Positions 57,333-64,000 of a DNA stretch of 64,000 bases are shown here, one piece after another. Under the pieces are notes generated by a model. It saw only the letters and a program-made list of their open reading frames with translations, did not search any database and was not told where the DNA came from. Numbering within the stretch: the stretch's first letter is position 1; every line of letters starts with the position of its first letter. Position numbers and translations under genes: made by a program. This DNA is from Streptomyces goshikiensis (GTDB lineage: Bacteria; Actinomycetota; Actinomycetes; Streptomycetales; Streptomycetaceae), in the NCBI RefSeq assembly GCF_014650555.1, contig NZ_BMVE01000003.1, positions 124,001-188,000 of the forward strand, read 5' to 3'.

Positions 57333-58418
57333 GTGACACATCGCGTACGTGGGGTCATCGCACGGAGCAAGGGCGCACCGGTGGAAACGACGACGATCCT
57401 CGTGCCCGACCCCGGCCCCGGCGAGGCGCTCGTCAGGGTCCAGGCCTGCGGGGTCTGCCACACCGACCTGCACTACCGCGAGGGCGGCATCAACGACGAG
57501 TTCCCCTTCCTCCTCGGTCACGAGGCCGCCGGCGTCGTCGAATCGGTCGGCCCCGACGTCACCTCGGTCGCGCCCGGCGACTTCGTCGTCCTCAACTGGC
57601 GCGCGGTGTGCGGCACCTGTCGGGCCTGCAAGCGCGGCCGCCCCTGGTACTGCTTCAACACCCACAACGCCACCCAGCCCATGACGCTGGAGGACGGCAC
57701 CCCGCTGTCCCCGGCGCTCGGCATCGGGGCCTTCGCCGAGAAGACCCTGGTCGCCGCCGGGCAGTGCACCAAGGTGGACCCGGCCGCGTCCCCGGCTGCC
57801 GCCGGGCTCCTTGGCTGCGGGGTGATGGCGGGCCTCGGCGCCGCGCTGAACACCGGCAACGTCGGGCGCGGGGACTCCGTCGCCGTCATCGGCTGCGGGG
57901 GAGTGGGCAACGCGGCCGTCGCCGGCGCGCGGCTCGCGGGCGCCTCGCGGATCATCGCGGTGGACCTGGACGACCGGAAGCTGGAGTGGGCGCGGGGCCT
58001 CGGCGCCACCCACACCGTCAACGGCCGCACCGAGGACGTCGTCAAGGCGGTCCAGGCGCTGACCGGCGGCAACGGCGCGGACGTCGTCATCGACGCCGTC
58101 GGCCGCCCGGAGACCTACCAGCAGGCCTTCTACGCGCGGGACCTCGCGGGCACCGTGGTCCTGGTCGGGGTGCCGACCCCGGAGATGAAGCTCGAACTCC
58201 CGCTGCTCGACGTCTTCGGCCGGGGCGGCGCCCTCAAGTCCTCCTGGTACGGGGACTGCCTGCCCGAACGGGACTTCCCGCTGCTGATCGACCTCTACCT
58301 CCAGGGCCGCCTCGACCTCGACGCCTTCGTCTCCGAGACGATCCCGCTCGACGGCGTCGAGGAAGCCTTCGCCCGCATGGAACGCGGCGAGGTCCTCCGC
58401 TCGGTCGTGGAGTTCTAA
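57333..58418 (+). CDS. S-(hydroxymethyl)mycothiol dehydrogenase
   Basis: The 361-residue zinc alcohol dehydrogenase oxidises the mycothiol adduct of formaldehyde, the actinobacterial equivalent of glutathione-dependent formaldehyde dehydrogenase. Catalytic zinc ligands sit in [10 protein letters not shown] and GHEAAG; structural-zinc cysteines in [18 protein letters not shown]-binding glycines in [24 protein letters not shown] and [19 protein letters not shown] are diagnostic of the mycothiol branch. GTG at 57333 gives the standard length; a start at 57297 would add 12 residues. The usual downstream metallo-hydrolase gene is replaced here by repeat sequence. Confidence 0.9.
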   Translation: MTHRVRGVIARSKGAPVETTTILVPDPGPGEALVRVQACGVCHTDLHYREGGINDEFPFLLGHEAAGVVESVGPDVTSVAPGDFVVLNWRAVCGTCRACKRGRPWYCFNTHNATQPMTLEDGTPLSPALGIGAFAEKTLVAAGQCTKVDPAASPAAAGLLGCGVMAGLGAALNTGNVGRGDSVAVIGCGGVGNAAVAGARLAGASRIIAVDLDDRKLEWARGLGATHTVNGRTEDVVKAVQALTGGNGADVVIDAVGRPETYQQAFYARDLAGTVVLVGVPTPEMKLELPLLDVFGRGGALKSSWYGDCLPERDFPLLIDLYLQGRLDLDAFVSETIPLDGVEEAFARMERGEVLRSVVEF

Positions 58419-59390
58419 CCCGCCCCCCGGCTGCCCGCCCGCCCCGCCGAGCCAGCCGGCCCCGAGGCCGACCGGCCCGCCAGCCCGACCGGCCTGCCGG
58501 GTCGCTGGGCCGGGAGGTCGGCTGGGCCGCCGGGCCGCCGGGCCGCTGGGCCGCGGGGTCGGCTGGGCCGCCGGGGCGGCTGCGCCGCGAGGCTGACCTG
58601 CCCGCCAGGTCGAGCGGCCTGCCAGGCCGTTGGGCCGCGGGGTCGGCTGGGCTGCCAGGTCGGCCGGGCCGCGAGGCCGACCCGCCCGCCAGGCCGCTGG
58701 ACCGCCAGTTCGGCTGGGCTGCTAGGTCGCTGGGCCACGAGGCTGACCTGCCCGCCATGCCGACCTGCCCGCCAGGGCGCTGGCCTGCGAGGCTGACAGG
58801 CCTGCCGGGTCGACCGGCCTGTCAGGCCGTTGGACCTTGAGGTCGGCTGGGCTGCTGGGTCGGTCGGGTTGGGAGGTTGGCTGGGTCGTCCGGTCGACGG
58901 GGCCGACCAGGTCGGCCGTTTTGGCCAGACGTGCGGCCGGACGGTCTGGACAGGCCCGGGGGCCAACGGCCCGGCGGGCCGCAAGTCGCCGCCAGGGTCG
59001 GGGCGTCGCCTGGGCAGGCGTTGTCAGGGCTGGAGCGCCGCCCCGGGGTCGGAGCGTCGGCTCGGGGTGGGGGCGTCAGCCGGGCCGGGGTGTCGGCCGT
59101 TTTGGCCGGACGTGCGGCCGGACGGCCTGGCCTGGCCTGGGGGCCAACGGCCCGGCGGGCCGCAAGTCGCCGCCAGGGTCGGGGCGTCGCCTGGGCAGGC
59201 GTTGCCAGGGCTGGAGCGTCGGCCCGGGGTGGGGCGTCGGCCCGGGGTGGGGGCGTCGGCCGGGCCGGGGGGTCGGGCGGGCCGGGGTGCGGTGGCGGTC
59301 GGGGCGGGGGAGGGGGCCGCCCGGTGGGTTCGGACGTAGACTCGGGCGCGGCCGGCACCCGGCACCCTCCGACCGTTCCGCTCGCCGCAC
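58419..59390. repeat. GC-rich degenerate repeat region with a 181-bp tandem duplication
   Basis: The 972 bp between the dehydrogenase and the hydrolase are made of short units such as GGCCGCCGGGCCGC, AGGTCGGCTGGGC and CCTGCCCGCCAGG in many variants. From 58911 a block starting GTCGGCCGTTTTGGCC is repeated from 59092 with about 90% identity, giving a period of 181 bp. All six frames are open over long distances only because the composition excludes stops. Codon-position bias is absent, so I regard it as noncoding minisatellite-like DNA. Confidence 0.72.
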
Positions 59391-59403
59391 TCAGGGGATT
59401 TCC

Positions 59404-60714
59404 GTGACCTCCGATCGCAGTTACCGACAGCCCGGTGTCGTCCTGACCGACCACCACTTCACCGTCCCGCTGGACCACGCCCACCCGGACGGCGAGTCCA
59501 TCGAGTTGTACGCCCGCGAGGCCGTCGCGACCGGCCGGGACCCCGAGGGCCTGCCCTGGCTGCTGTACCTGGAGGGCGGCCCCGGCTTCGGCGCCCGGCG
59601 GTTCATCGGGCGGCAGGCCTGGCTCGGGCGGGCCCTCGCCGACTACCGGGTGCTGCTCCTCGACCAGCGCGGAACCGGCCGCTCCACCCCGGTGTCCCGG
59701 CAGACGCTGCCCCTGCGCGGCACGCCGGCGCAGCAGGCCGCGTACCTCGCCCACTTCCGCGCCGACGCGATCGTGCGCGACTGCGAGGCCATCCGCCCCC
59801 AGCTGACCGGCGGCGCGCCCTGGACCGTAATGGGCCAGAGCTTCGGCGGGTTCTGCGCCACGCGCTACCTCTCCACCGCCCCCGAGGGCCTGGCCGCCGC
59901 CCTGCTCACCGGCGGCCTGCCCTCGCTCGACGCCACCGCCGACGAGGTGTACCGGGCCGCGTACCCCCGGATCGAGCGCAAGAACCTGGCCCACTACGCC
60001 CGTTACCCGGCGGACGTGGAGCGCGCCCGCCGGATCGCCGCGCACCTCGCCGAGACCCCGGTCCGCCTCCCCGGCGGATACCGGCTCACCGTCGAGGCGT
60101 TCCAGTCCCTCGGCATCCTCCTCGGCACCGGCGACGGCAGCCACCAGCTGCACTACCTGCTGGAGGACGCCTTCGTCCCGACCCCCGACGGGCCCGCCCT
60201 CTCCGACGCCTTCCTGGAGGGCGTCCACGCCCAGCTCTCCTTCGCCGGACACCCGCTGTACGCGCTCGTCCACGAGGCGCTCTACGCCCAGGACCCGGCC
60301 GCGCCCACCGCCTGGGCCGCCGAGCGGGTGCGCGCCGAGCACCCGCGGTTCGACGCCGCCAAGACCCTGGCGGGCGACGAGCCGCTCCTGTTCACCGGCG
60401 AGACCATCCACCCCTGGCACTTCACCGCCGACCCGGCGCTCGCCCCGCTGCGCGAGACCGCCGAACTGCTGGCCGCCCGCACCGGCTGGGAGCCGCTCTA
60501 CGACCCGGCGCGGCTCGCCGCCAACGAGGTCCCGGTGGCCGCCGCCGTCTACCACGACGACATGTACGTGGACACCGAGCACTCGCTGCGCACCGCCCGC
60601 GCGATCCGGGGCCTGCGGACCTGGGTGACCGACGAGTTCGAGCACGACGGCGTCCGCGCCGGGGGCCCGCGCGTACTGGACCGCCTGCTGGCCCTGATCC
60701 GCGGCGAGGCGTAG
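59404..60714 (+). CDS. alpha/beta hydrolase, prolyl aminopeptidase family
   Basis: The 436-residue S33-family peptidase has oxyanion-loop LLYLEGGPGFGARRFIG, strand/turn LLLDQRGTGRSTPVS, nucleophile serine in VMGQSFGGFCATRYLS, and the late acidic and histidine positions in AAVYHDDMYVD and VTDEFEHDGVRAGG. It probably releases N-terminal proline from peptides. The GTG at 59404 has AGGGGA 7 nt ahead; the upstream frame runs into the repeats and is not coding. The codon bias resumes sharply at this start. Confidence 0.9.
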   Translation: MTSDRSYRQPGVVLTDHHFTVPLDHAHPDGESIELYAREAVATGRDPEGLPWLLYLEGGPGFGARRFIGRQAWLGRALADYRVLLLDQRGTGRSTPVSRQTLPLRGTPAQQAAYLAHFRADAIVRDCEAIRPQLTGGAPWTVMGQSFGGFCATRYLSTAPEGLAAALLTGGLPSLDATADEVYRAAYPRIERKNLAHYARYPADVERARRIAAHLAETPVRLPGGYRLTVEAFQSLGILLGTGDGSHQLHYLLEDAFVPTPDGPALSDAFLEGVHAQLSFAGHPLYALVHEALYAQDPAAPTAWAAERVRAEHPRFDAAKTLAGDEPLLFTGETIHPWHFTADPALAPLRETAELLAARTGWEPLYDPARLAANEVPVAAAVYHDDMYVDTEHSLRTARAIRGLRTWVTDEFEHDGVRAGGPRVLDRLLALIRGEA

Positions 60715-60816
60715 GGGCGCCGCGCCACGGGCGGGCGTACAAGCGAAGGAGGTCCCGGCGGCGTCGAGGGGTGCAACCACCTCTCCGTGCCCGTCCATTC
60801 GCCTATTGTGCGCAGC

Positions 60817-61581
60817 ATGACCAAAGAAGTGGATCAACCCGCGCAGCTGGAACCCATGCCCACCGACTGGCAGCGCGCCCTGGCCGTGGTCGCCCACCCC
60901 GACGACCTGGAGTACGGCTGCGCGGCGGCGATCGCCGACTGGACGGACGGCGGCCGCGAGGTCGTGTACGTCCTGGCCACGCGCGGCGAGGCCGGGATCG
61001 ACACCCTCGCCCCCGAGGAGTGCGCCCCGCTGCGCGAGGCCGAGCAGCGGGCGAGCGCGGCGGTGGTCGGGGTGTCCGAGGTGGAGTTCCTCGACCACCG
61101 CGACGGGGTCGTCGAGTACGGTCTCGGGCTGCGCCGGGACATCGCGGCGGCCATCCGCCGCCACCGGCCGGAGCTCGTGATCACCCTGAACCACCGTGAC
61201 ACCTGGGGCGGGCAGGGCGGCGGGGGCTACTGGAACACCCCCGACCACCAGGCCGTCGGCCGGGCCACGCTGGACGCGGCCGCCGACGCCGGCAACCGGT
61301 GGATCTTCCCCGAGCTGATCGCCGAGCAGGGCCTGGAGCCGTGGAACGGGGTGCGCTGGGTCGCGGTGGCCGGTTCCGCCACGCCGACGCACGCAGCCGA
61401 TGCCGGGCCGGGGCTGGAGCGTTCGGTGAAGTCCCTGATGGAACACAAGGCGTACATCGAGGTGCTGACGGACCAGGACCCCGAGGAGTACTGCCGTACC
61501 TTCCTCACGGGCAACGCGCGGCAGGCGGCGGCCCGGTTCGGCGGCCGGCCCGCGGTCACGTTCGAGGTCTTCCCGCGCTGA
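60817..61581 (+). CDS. PIG-L family deacetylase
   Basis: The 254-residue zinc hydrolase has the family motif VVAHPDDLEYGCAAAIA (His-Asp-Asp), ATRGEAGIDTLAPEECAPLR, EVEFLDHRDGVVEYGLGLRR, a second histidine site in TLNHRDTWGG and YWNTPDHQAVGRATLDA. PIG-L enzymes deacetylate N-acetylglucosaminyl groups, for example in mycothiol synthesis or conjugate breakdown by MshB/Mca relatives. The ATG at 60817 gives the compact form; one at 60787 is possible. Position near the mycothiol dehydrogenase is suggestive but may be chance. Confidence 0.88.
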   Translation: MTKEVDQPAQLEPMPTDWQRALAVVAHPDDLEYGCAAAIADWTDGGREVVYVLATRGEAGIDTLAPEECAPLREAEQRASAAVVGVSEVEFLDHRDGVVEYGLGLRRDIAAAIRRHRPELVITLNHRDTWGGQGGGGYWNTPDHQAVGRATLDAAADAGNRWIFPELIAEQGLEPWNGVRWVAVAGSATPTHAADAGPGLERSVKSLMEHKAYIEVLTDQDPEEYCRTFLTGNARQAAARFGGRPAVTFEVFPR

Positions 61582-61641
61582 CCGCCGCCCCCTACCGTGT
61601 CTGACGACCCGTCAGGAGCGGTCGAGGGAGGTCCGGTTCGG

Positions 61642-62475
61642 ATGATCGACACGGTGTCCACGGAGATCGCGGAGGGCGAGGAGCGGATCCGCCTGGAGGT
61701 CGCGGACGGGATCGCGGTCCTCACCCTCTGCCGCCCGGACAAGCTCAACGGCTGGAGCTGGGAGTCCACCCGCCAGCTCGGCCTGCTCGCGGACCGGATC
61801 CGCTTCGACCCGGACGTACGGGTGGTGCTGCTGCGGGCGCAGGGGCGGGCCTTCTGCGCGGGGATCGACGTCACCGCCCCGGGCGGCGCGATCACCGGCG
61901 CCTCGGCCGCCGAGCGGACGCGGAACTACTACGAGGGCATCCGCTGGGTCCACGAGCGCTTCGCGGTCCTCGCGCGGCTGCCGCAGCCGGTGGTCGCGGC
62001 CGTGCAGGGGTACTGCCTCGGGTTCGGCTTCGAGCTGGCGCTGATGGCGGACGTCCGGGTGGCCGCGCGGGACGCGGTGTTCGCGCTCCCGGAGGCCGGT
62101 CTCGGCGTGGCGGTGGACGCGGGCGGCGACCTGCGGATCGCGCGGGAGGCGGGCGCGGGCTGGGCGAAGTTCCTGGCGCTGACGGGCCGGCGGATCGATG
62201 CGGCGACGGCGGAGCGGCTGCGGCTGGTCCAGCTGGTGGTCCCGGCGGGCGAACTCGACGGCGTCGCGAGGGAGGTGGCGGCGGAGATCGCGGCCAACGC
62301 TCCGCTCGCGGTCCAGGGGATCAAGCGGGGGATCGACGCCTACGCGGACGCGGGGCTGGCGGCCGCGCTGGACGGCGTGGCGATGACGGCGGCGCTGACC
62401 CTGACCTCCGAGGACTGCCGCGAGGGCTACACCGCCCGGGCCGCCCGCACCCCACCCCGTTTCACGGGCGGCTGA
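61642..62475 (+). CDS. enoyl-CoA hydratase/isomerase family protein
   Basis: The 277-residue crotonase-fold protein has VLTLCRPDKLNGWSWE (CoA-binding start), RAFCAGIDVTAPGGAI for the first oxyanion site, and QGYCLGFGFELALMADVRVA for the second. Glutamates expected for hydratase catalysis fall in FALPEAGLGVAVDAGG, so activity is plausible although the substrate is unknown. GAGGGAGG lies upstream of the ATG. The dienoyl-CoA-reductase-like SDR converges on it, which fits a common role in unsaturated fatty-acid oxidation. Confidence 0.87.
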   Translation: MIDTVSTEIAEGEERIRLEVADGIAVLTLCRPDKLNGWSWESTRQLGLLADRIRFDPDVRVVLLRAQGRAFCAGIDVTAPGGAITGASAAERTRNYYEGIRWVHERFAVLARLPQPVVAAVQGYCLGFGFELALMADVRVAARDAVFALPEAGLGVAVDAGGDLRIAREAGAGWAKFLALTGRRIDAATAERLRLVQLVVPAGELDGVAREVAAEIAANAPLAVQGIKRGIDAYADAGLAAALDGVAMTAALTLTSEDCREGYTARAARTPPRFTGG

Positions 62476-62512
62476 CCCCCGCCGGCGGCCGCGCGGCGCG
62501 GGCGCCCGCCGG

Positions 62513-63517
62513 TCACGGGGTGAAGGGGCCGCGGCCCAGCTGGGTGCGCAGGGGGGTGAGCTCAGGGTTGACCACGGTGCGGCGCTGCCAGTTGGCGCCG
62601 TCCACGACCAGGGTGTGCCCGGTGACGAACCGGGCGTACGGCGAGGCCAGGAAGGTGGCCGCCCACCCCAGCTCGCGCGGGGCGCCCACCCGCAGGGCCG
62701 GCTGGCGCGCGTCCAGCCCGCCGCCCAGCGCGCCGCCCAGCGCGCCGCCCAGCGCGCCGCCCAGCGCGCCGCCCGGCCCGCCGCCGGGCCCGCCGCCCGC
62801 CCCGCCGGCCAGCCCGGCCGTGATCGCCTCCGGCAGGTCCGGGTGCGGGAACAGCCCCGGGACCAGGCCGTTGATCTGGATCCCGTACGGCCCCCACTCC
62901 ACCGCCAGGGTCTCCACCAGGTTCTTCACCCCAGCCTTCGCGGCCGCGCTGTGCGCGAACCCCGGCCCGCCGGTCCAGGCGTACGAGGCGCCGATGTTCA
63001 CGATCGAGCCCGGCGTCCCCGCCGCCAGGTGCCGCCGCCCGAACTCCCGCGTCATGAACCAGGTGCCGGTCAGCGTGATGTCGACCACCGCCCGCCACGC
63101 CCCCGGCGTCAGGTCCTCCGCCGGCGACGGGAAATTGGCGGCCGCGTTGTTGACCAGGACGTCCGGCAGCCCGACCGCCGCCTGCGCCGCGTCGAAGACC
63201 TCCGCGACCCGCTCCGGGTCCCGGATGTCGCAGACGGCGGCCGTCACCCGGCCCGCGCCGGGGACGGCCGCCAGCTCCTCGCGCGCCGCCTTCAACTGCC
63301 GCGCCCGGCGGCTCGCGATCACCAGGTCCGCGCCGAGCCGCGCGAACTCGGCGGCGATGGCCTTGCCCAGCCCGGAGCCGCCGCCGGTCACGAGGACCAC
63401 CTGCCCCTCGTACGTGCCGGGGGGCAGGGCGGCGGCGCCGAGCGCCGGCGGCGCGGGCAGCCCGCGCGCGGGGTGCTGTGCGGGGTCCTGCGCGGGGTGC
63501 CGTGAAGGGTTCTCCAT
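62513..63517 (-). CDS. SDR-family oxidoreductase, 2,4-dienoyl-CoA reductase-like
   Basis: The 334-residue short-chain dehydrogenase has the cofactor motif VLVTGGGSGLGKAIAAEFAR, NNAAANF, and IGASYAWTGGPGFAHSAAAK. The usual YxxxK catalytic tyrosine is replaced by serine (SAAAK), as in 2,4-dienoyl-CoA reductases, so I favour that activity with NADPH. WGPYGIQINGLVPGLFP is also DECR-like. Near residue 235-255 an inserted GGALGGALGGALGG repeat, encoded by 12-bp units, replaces a substrate-loop segment and is unusual for this family. Confidence 0.82.
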   Translation of the reverse strand: MENPSRHPAQDPAQHPARGLPAPPALGAAALPPGTYEGQVVLVTGGGSGLGKAIAAEFARLGADLVIASRRARQLKAAREELAAVPGAGRVTAAVCDIRDPERVAEVFDAAQAAVGLPDVLVNNAAANFPSPAEDLTPGAWRAVVDITLTGTWFMTREFGRRHLAAGTPGSIVNIGASYAWTGGPGFAHSAAAKAGVKNLVETLAVEWGPYGIQINGLVPGLFPHPDLPEAITAGLAGGAGGGPGGGPGGALGGALGGALGGALGGGLDARQPALRVGAPRELGWAATFLASPYARFVTGHTLVVDGANWQRRTVVNPELTPLRTQLGRGPFTP

Positions 63518-63594
63518 GCGGCATCGATACCGCGCGGGCGCTCAGATGGCCATGGCCGCGCCCCCGCGGAACCCCGTCCCCGCTCGCCGCCCCG

Positions 63595-64000
63595 CTACGC
63601 CTTCGGCGCGTACGCCTGTCCGCTCGCGCAGGTCCACACGACGGCGCTGGCCGTCATCGTGTTCCAGTCGTAGAAGGTGCCGCCCACCCGGTCGTCGTCC
63701 GACGCGGCGAAGGCCTCGCTGCGCGAGTCCGGCGCGGCGCCCGCCGGGTGGGGCAGCGCCAGCGGGGAGCCCTTGCCCGGCCAGTACGCGGCCTGGATGT
63801 GGTTGGCGTAGCCCTCGACGAAGGTGACGGCGGTGCCGACGCTCACGTTCGTGGTCGGGCTGATGGCGTCGAGCGTGAGGTGCTCGAAGCCCCCGACCCG
63901 GCCCGGGTCTGCCGGGAGCGCGTCGTACGGCTTCTTCCAGGCGGCGGGCTTGCGCTCCTGCCAGTCACGGTAGCTGCGGTCCTCGTGCCCGACGACCCGG
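63595..64000 (-). CDS. hypothetical protein, 5' end beyond the window
   Basis: The open frame runs off the right edge, so only the last 134 residues or so are seen. It reads RVVGHEDRSYRDWQERKPAA, then VGGFEHLTLDAISPTTNVSV, YANHIQAAYWPGKGSP and VGGTFYDWNTMTASAVVWTC up to the stop. The Trp/Tyr content and one cysteine suggest an extracellular or lipid-facing domain. I do not recognise the family. An internal GTG at 63846 is not needed. Confidence 0.6.
   Translation of the reverse strand, partial: RVVGHEDRSYRDWQERKPAAWKKPYDALPADPGRVGGFEHLTLDAISPTTNVSVGTAVTFVEGYANHIQAAYWPGKGSPLALPHPAGAAPDSRSEAFAASDDDRVGGTFYDWNTMTASAVVWTCASGQAYAPKA

Noticed and set aside
58913..59272. Two repeats as a CRISPR array
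   Set aside because: There are only two 181-bp copies without regular spacers, and no cas genes are present.
58822..61446. Long minus-strand frame across the repeats and the hydrolase
   Set aside because: The repeat part has no codon-position bias and the rest is antisense to a typical S33 peptidase.

Overview
The window reads as a chromosomal segment of a Streptomyces or a close relative. G+C is very high throughout, GTG starts and ATGA/GTGA stop-start overlaps are common, and several families typical of the genus are present: an XRE/DUF5753 regulator beside DUF397, a DUF574-type methyltransferase, a SpoIIE phosphatase with an anti-sigma kinase domain, a SigE-family ECF factor, an LAxTG sortase substrate and a mycothiol-linked formaldehyde dehydrogenase. 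There is no rRNA, no ordinary tRNA, no CRISPR array, no insertion sequence and no polyketide or peptide assembly line.

Layout, left to right. 0-12 kb: a methyltransferase, a decayed sulfite-oxidase-like gene and a frameshifted small gene; then rskA-sigK, divergent from a four-gene lipid-modifying operon (flavin oxidoreductase, DUF1365, cyclopropane-synthase-type methyltransferase, DUF1295). The gene content and order match the sigK neighbourhood of Mycobacterium tuberculosis. A large SpoIIE phosphatase and a VOC protein follow, closed by a 76-bp perfect palindrome shared with a CsbD gene. 12-18 kb: AlkB, a TDT-type transporter, a YoaK-type membrane protein, a VOC protein and a compact RNA-repair cassette (T4 Rnl1-like RNA ligase, T4 Pnkp-like kinase-phosphatase, NYN-domain protein). 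18-31 kb: regulators (DUF397/XRE, DUF574, MocR beside an EamA exporter), an LAHTG surface protein with a SigE-family factor and its likely membrane partner, a GH114 enzyme, and an OmpR/histidine-kinase pair. 31-39 kb: MarR with a divergent MFS exporter and an HbpS-like protein, a GH20 lipoprotein, a secreted endonuclease, a repeat-rich secreted protein and a glutamate-type binding protein.

39-45 kb is the most unusual part. A 73-nt tRNA-like RNA has intact acceptor, D and T arms but a malformed anticodon arm. It lies 57 bp upstream of a tightly packed operon encoding an RNase-inhibitor-like LRR protein, an ankyrin-repeat protein, a MoxR AAA+ ATPase and a metallopeptidase-like/vWA protein, followed by a TerD protein. 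I read this as a possible RNA-linked stress or conflict module. The link between the RNA and the proteins is inference from position.

45-64 kb: TetR with two TATCGATA palindromes, a PAP2-EamA pair, a YeaQ-type protein, a PNGase A-like secreted protein, a Ser/Thr kinase, a NarL-type two-component pair, a LysM/SLT lytic transglycosylase with a Crp-like site and a possible c-di-AMP riboswitch leader, a DapA-like aldolase divergent from LysR, a mycothiol dehydrogenase, about 970 bp of degenerate GC-rich repeats with a 181-bp tandem duplication, then a proline-iminopeptidase-like hydrolase, a PIG-L deacetylase, an enoyl-CoA hydratase, a dienoyl-CoA-reductase-like SDR and a gene cut by the window edge.
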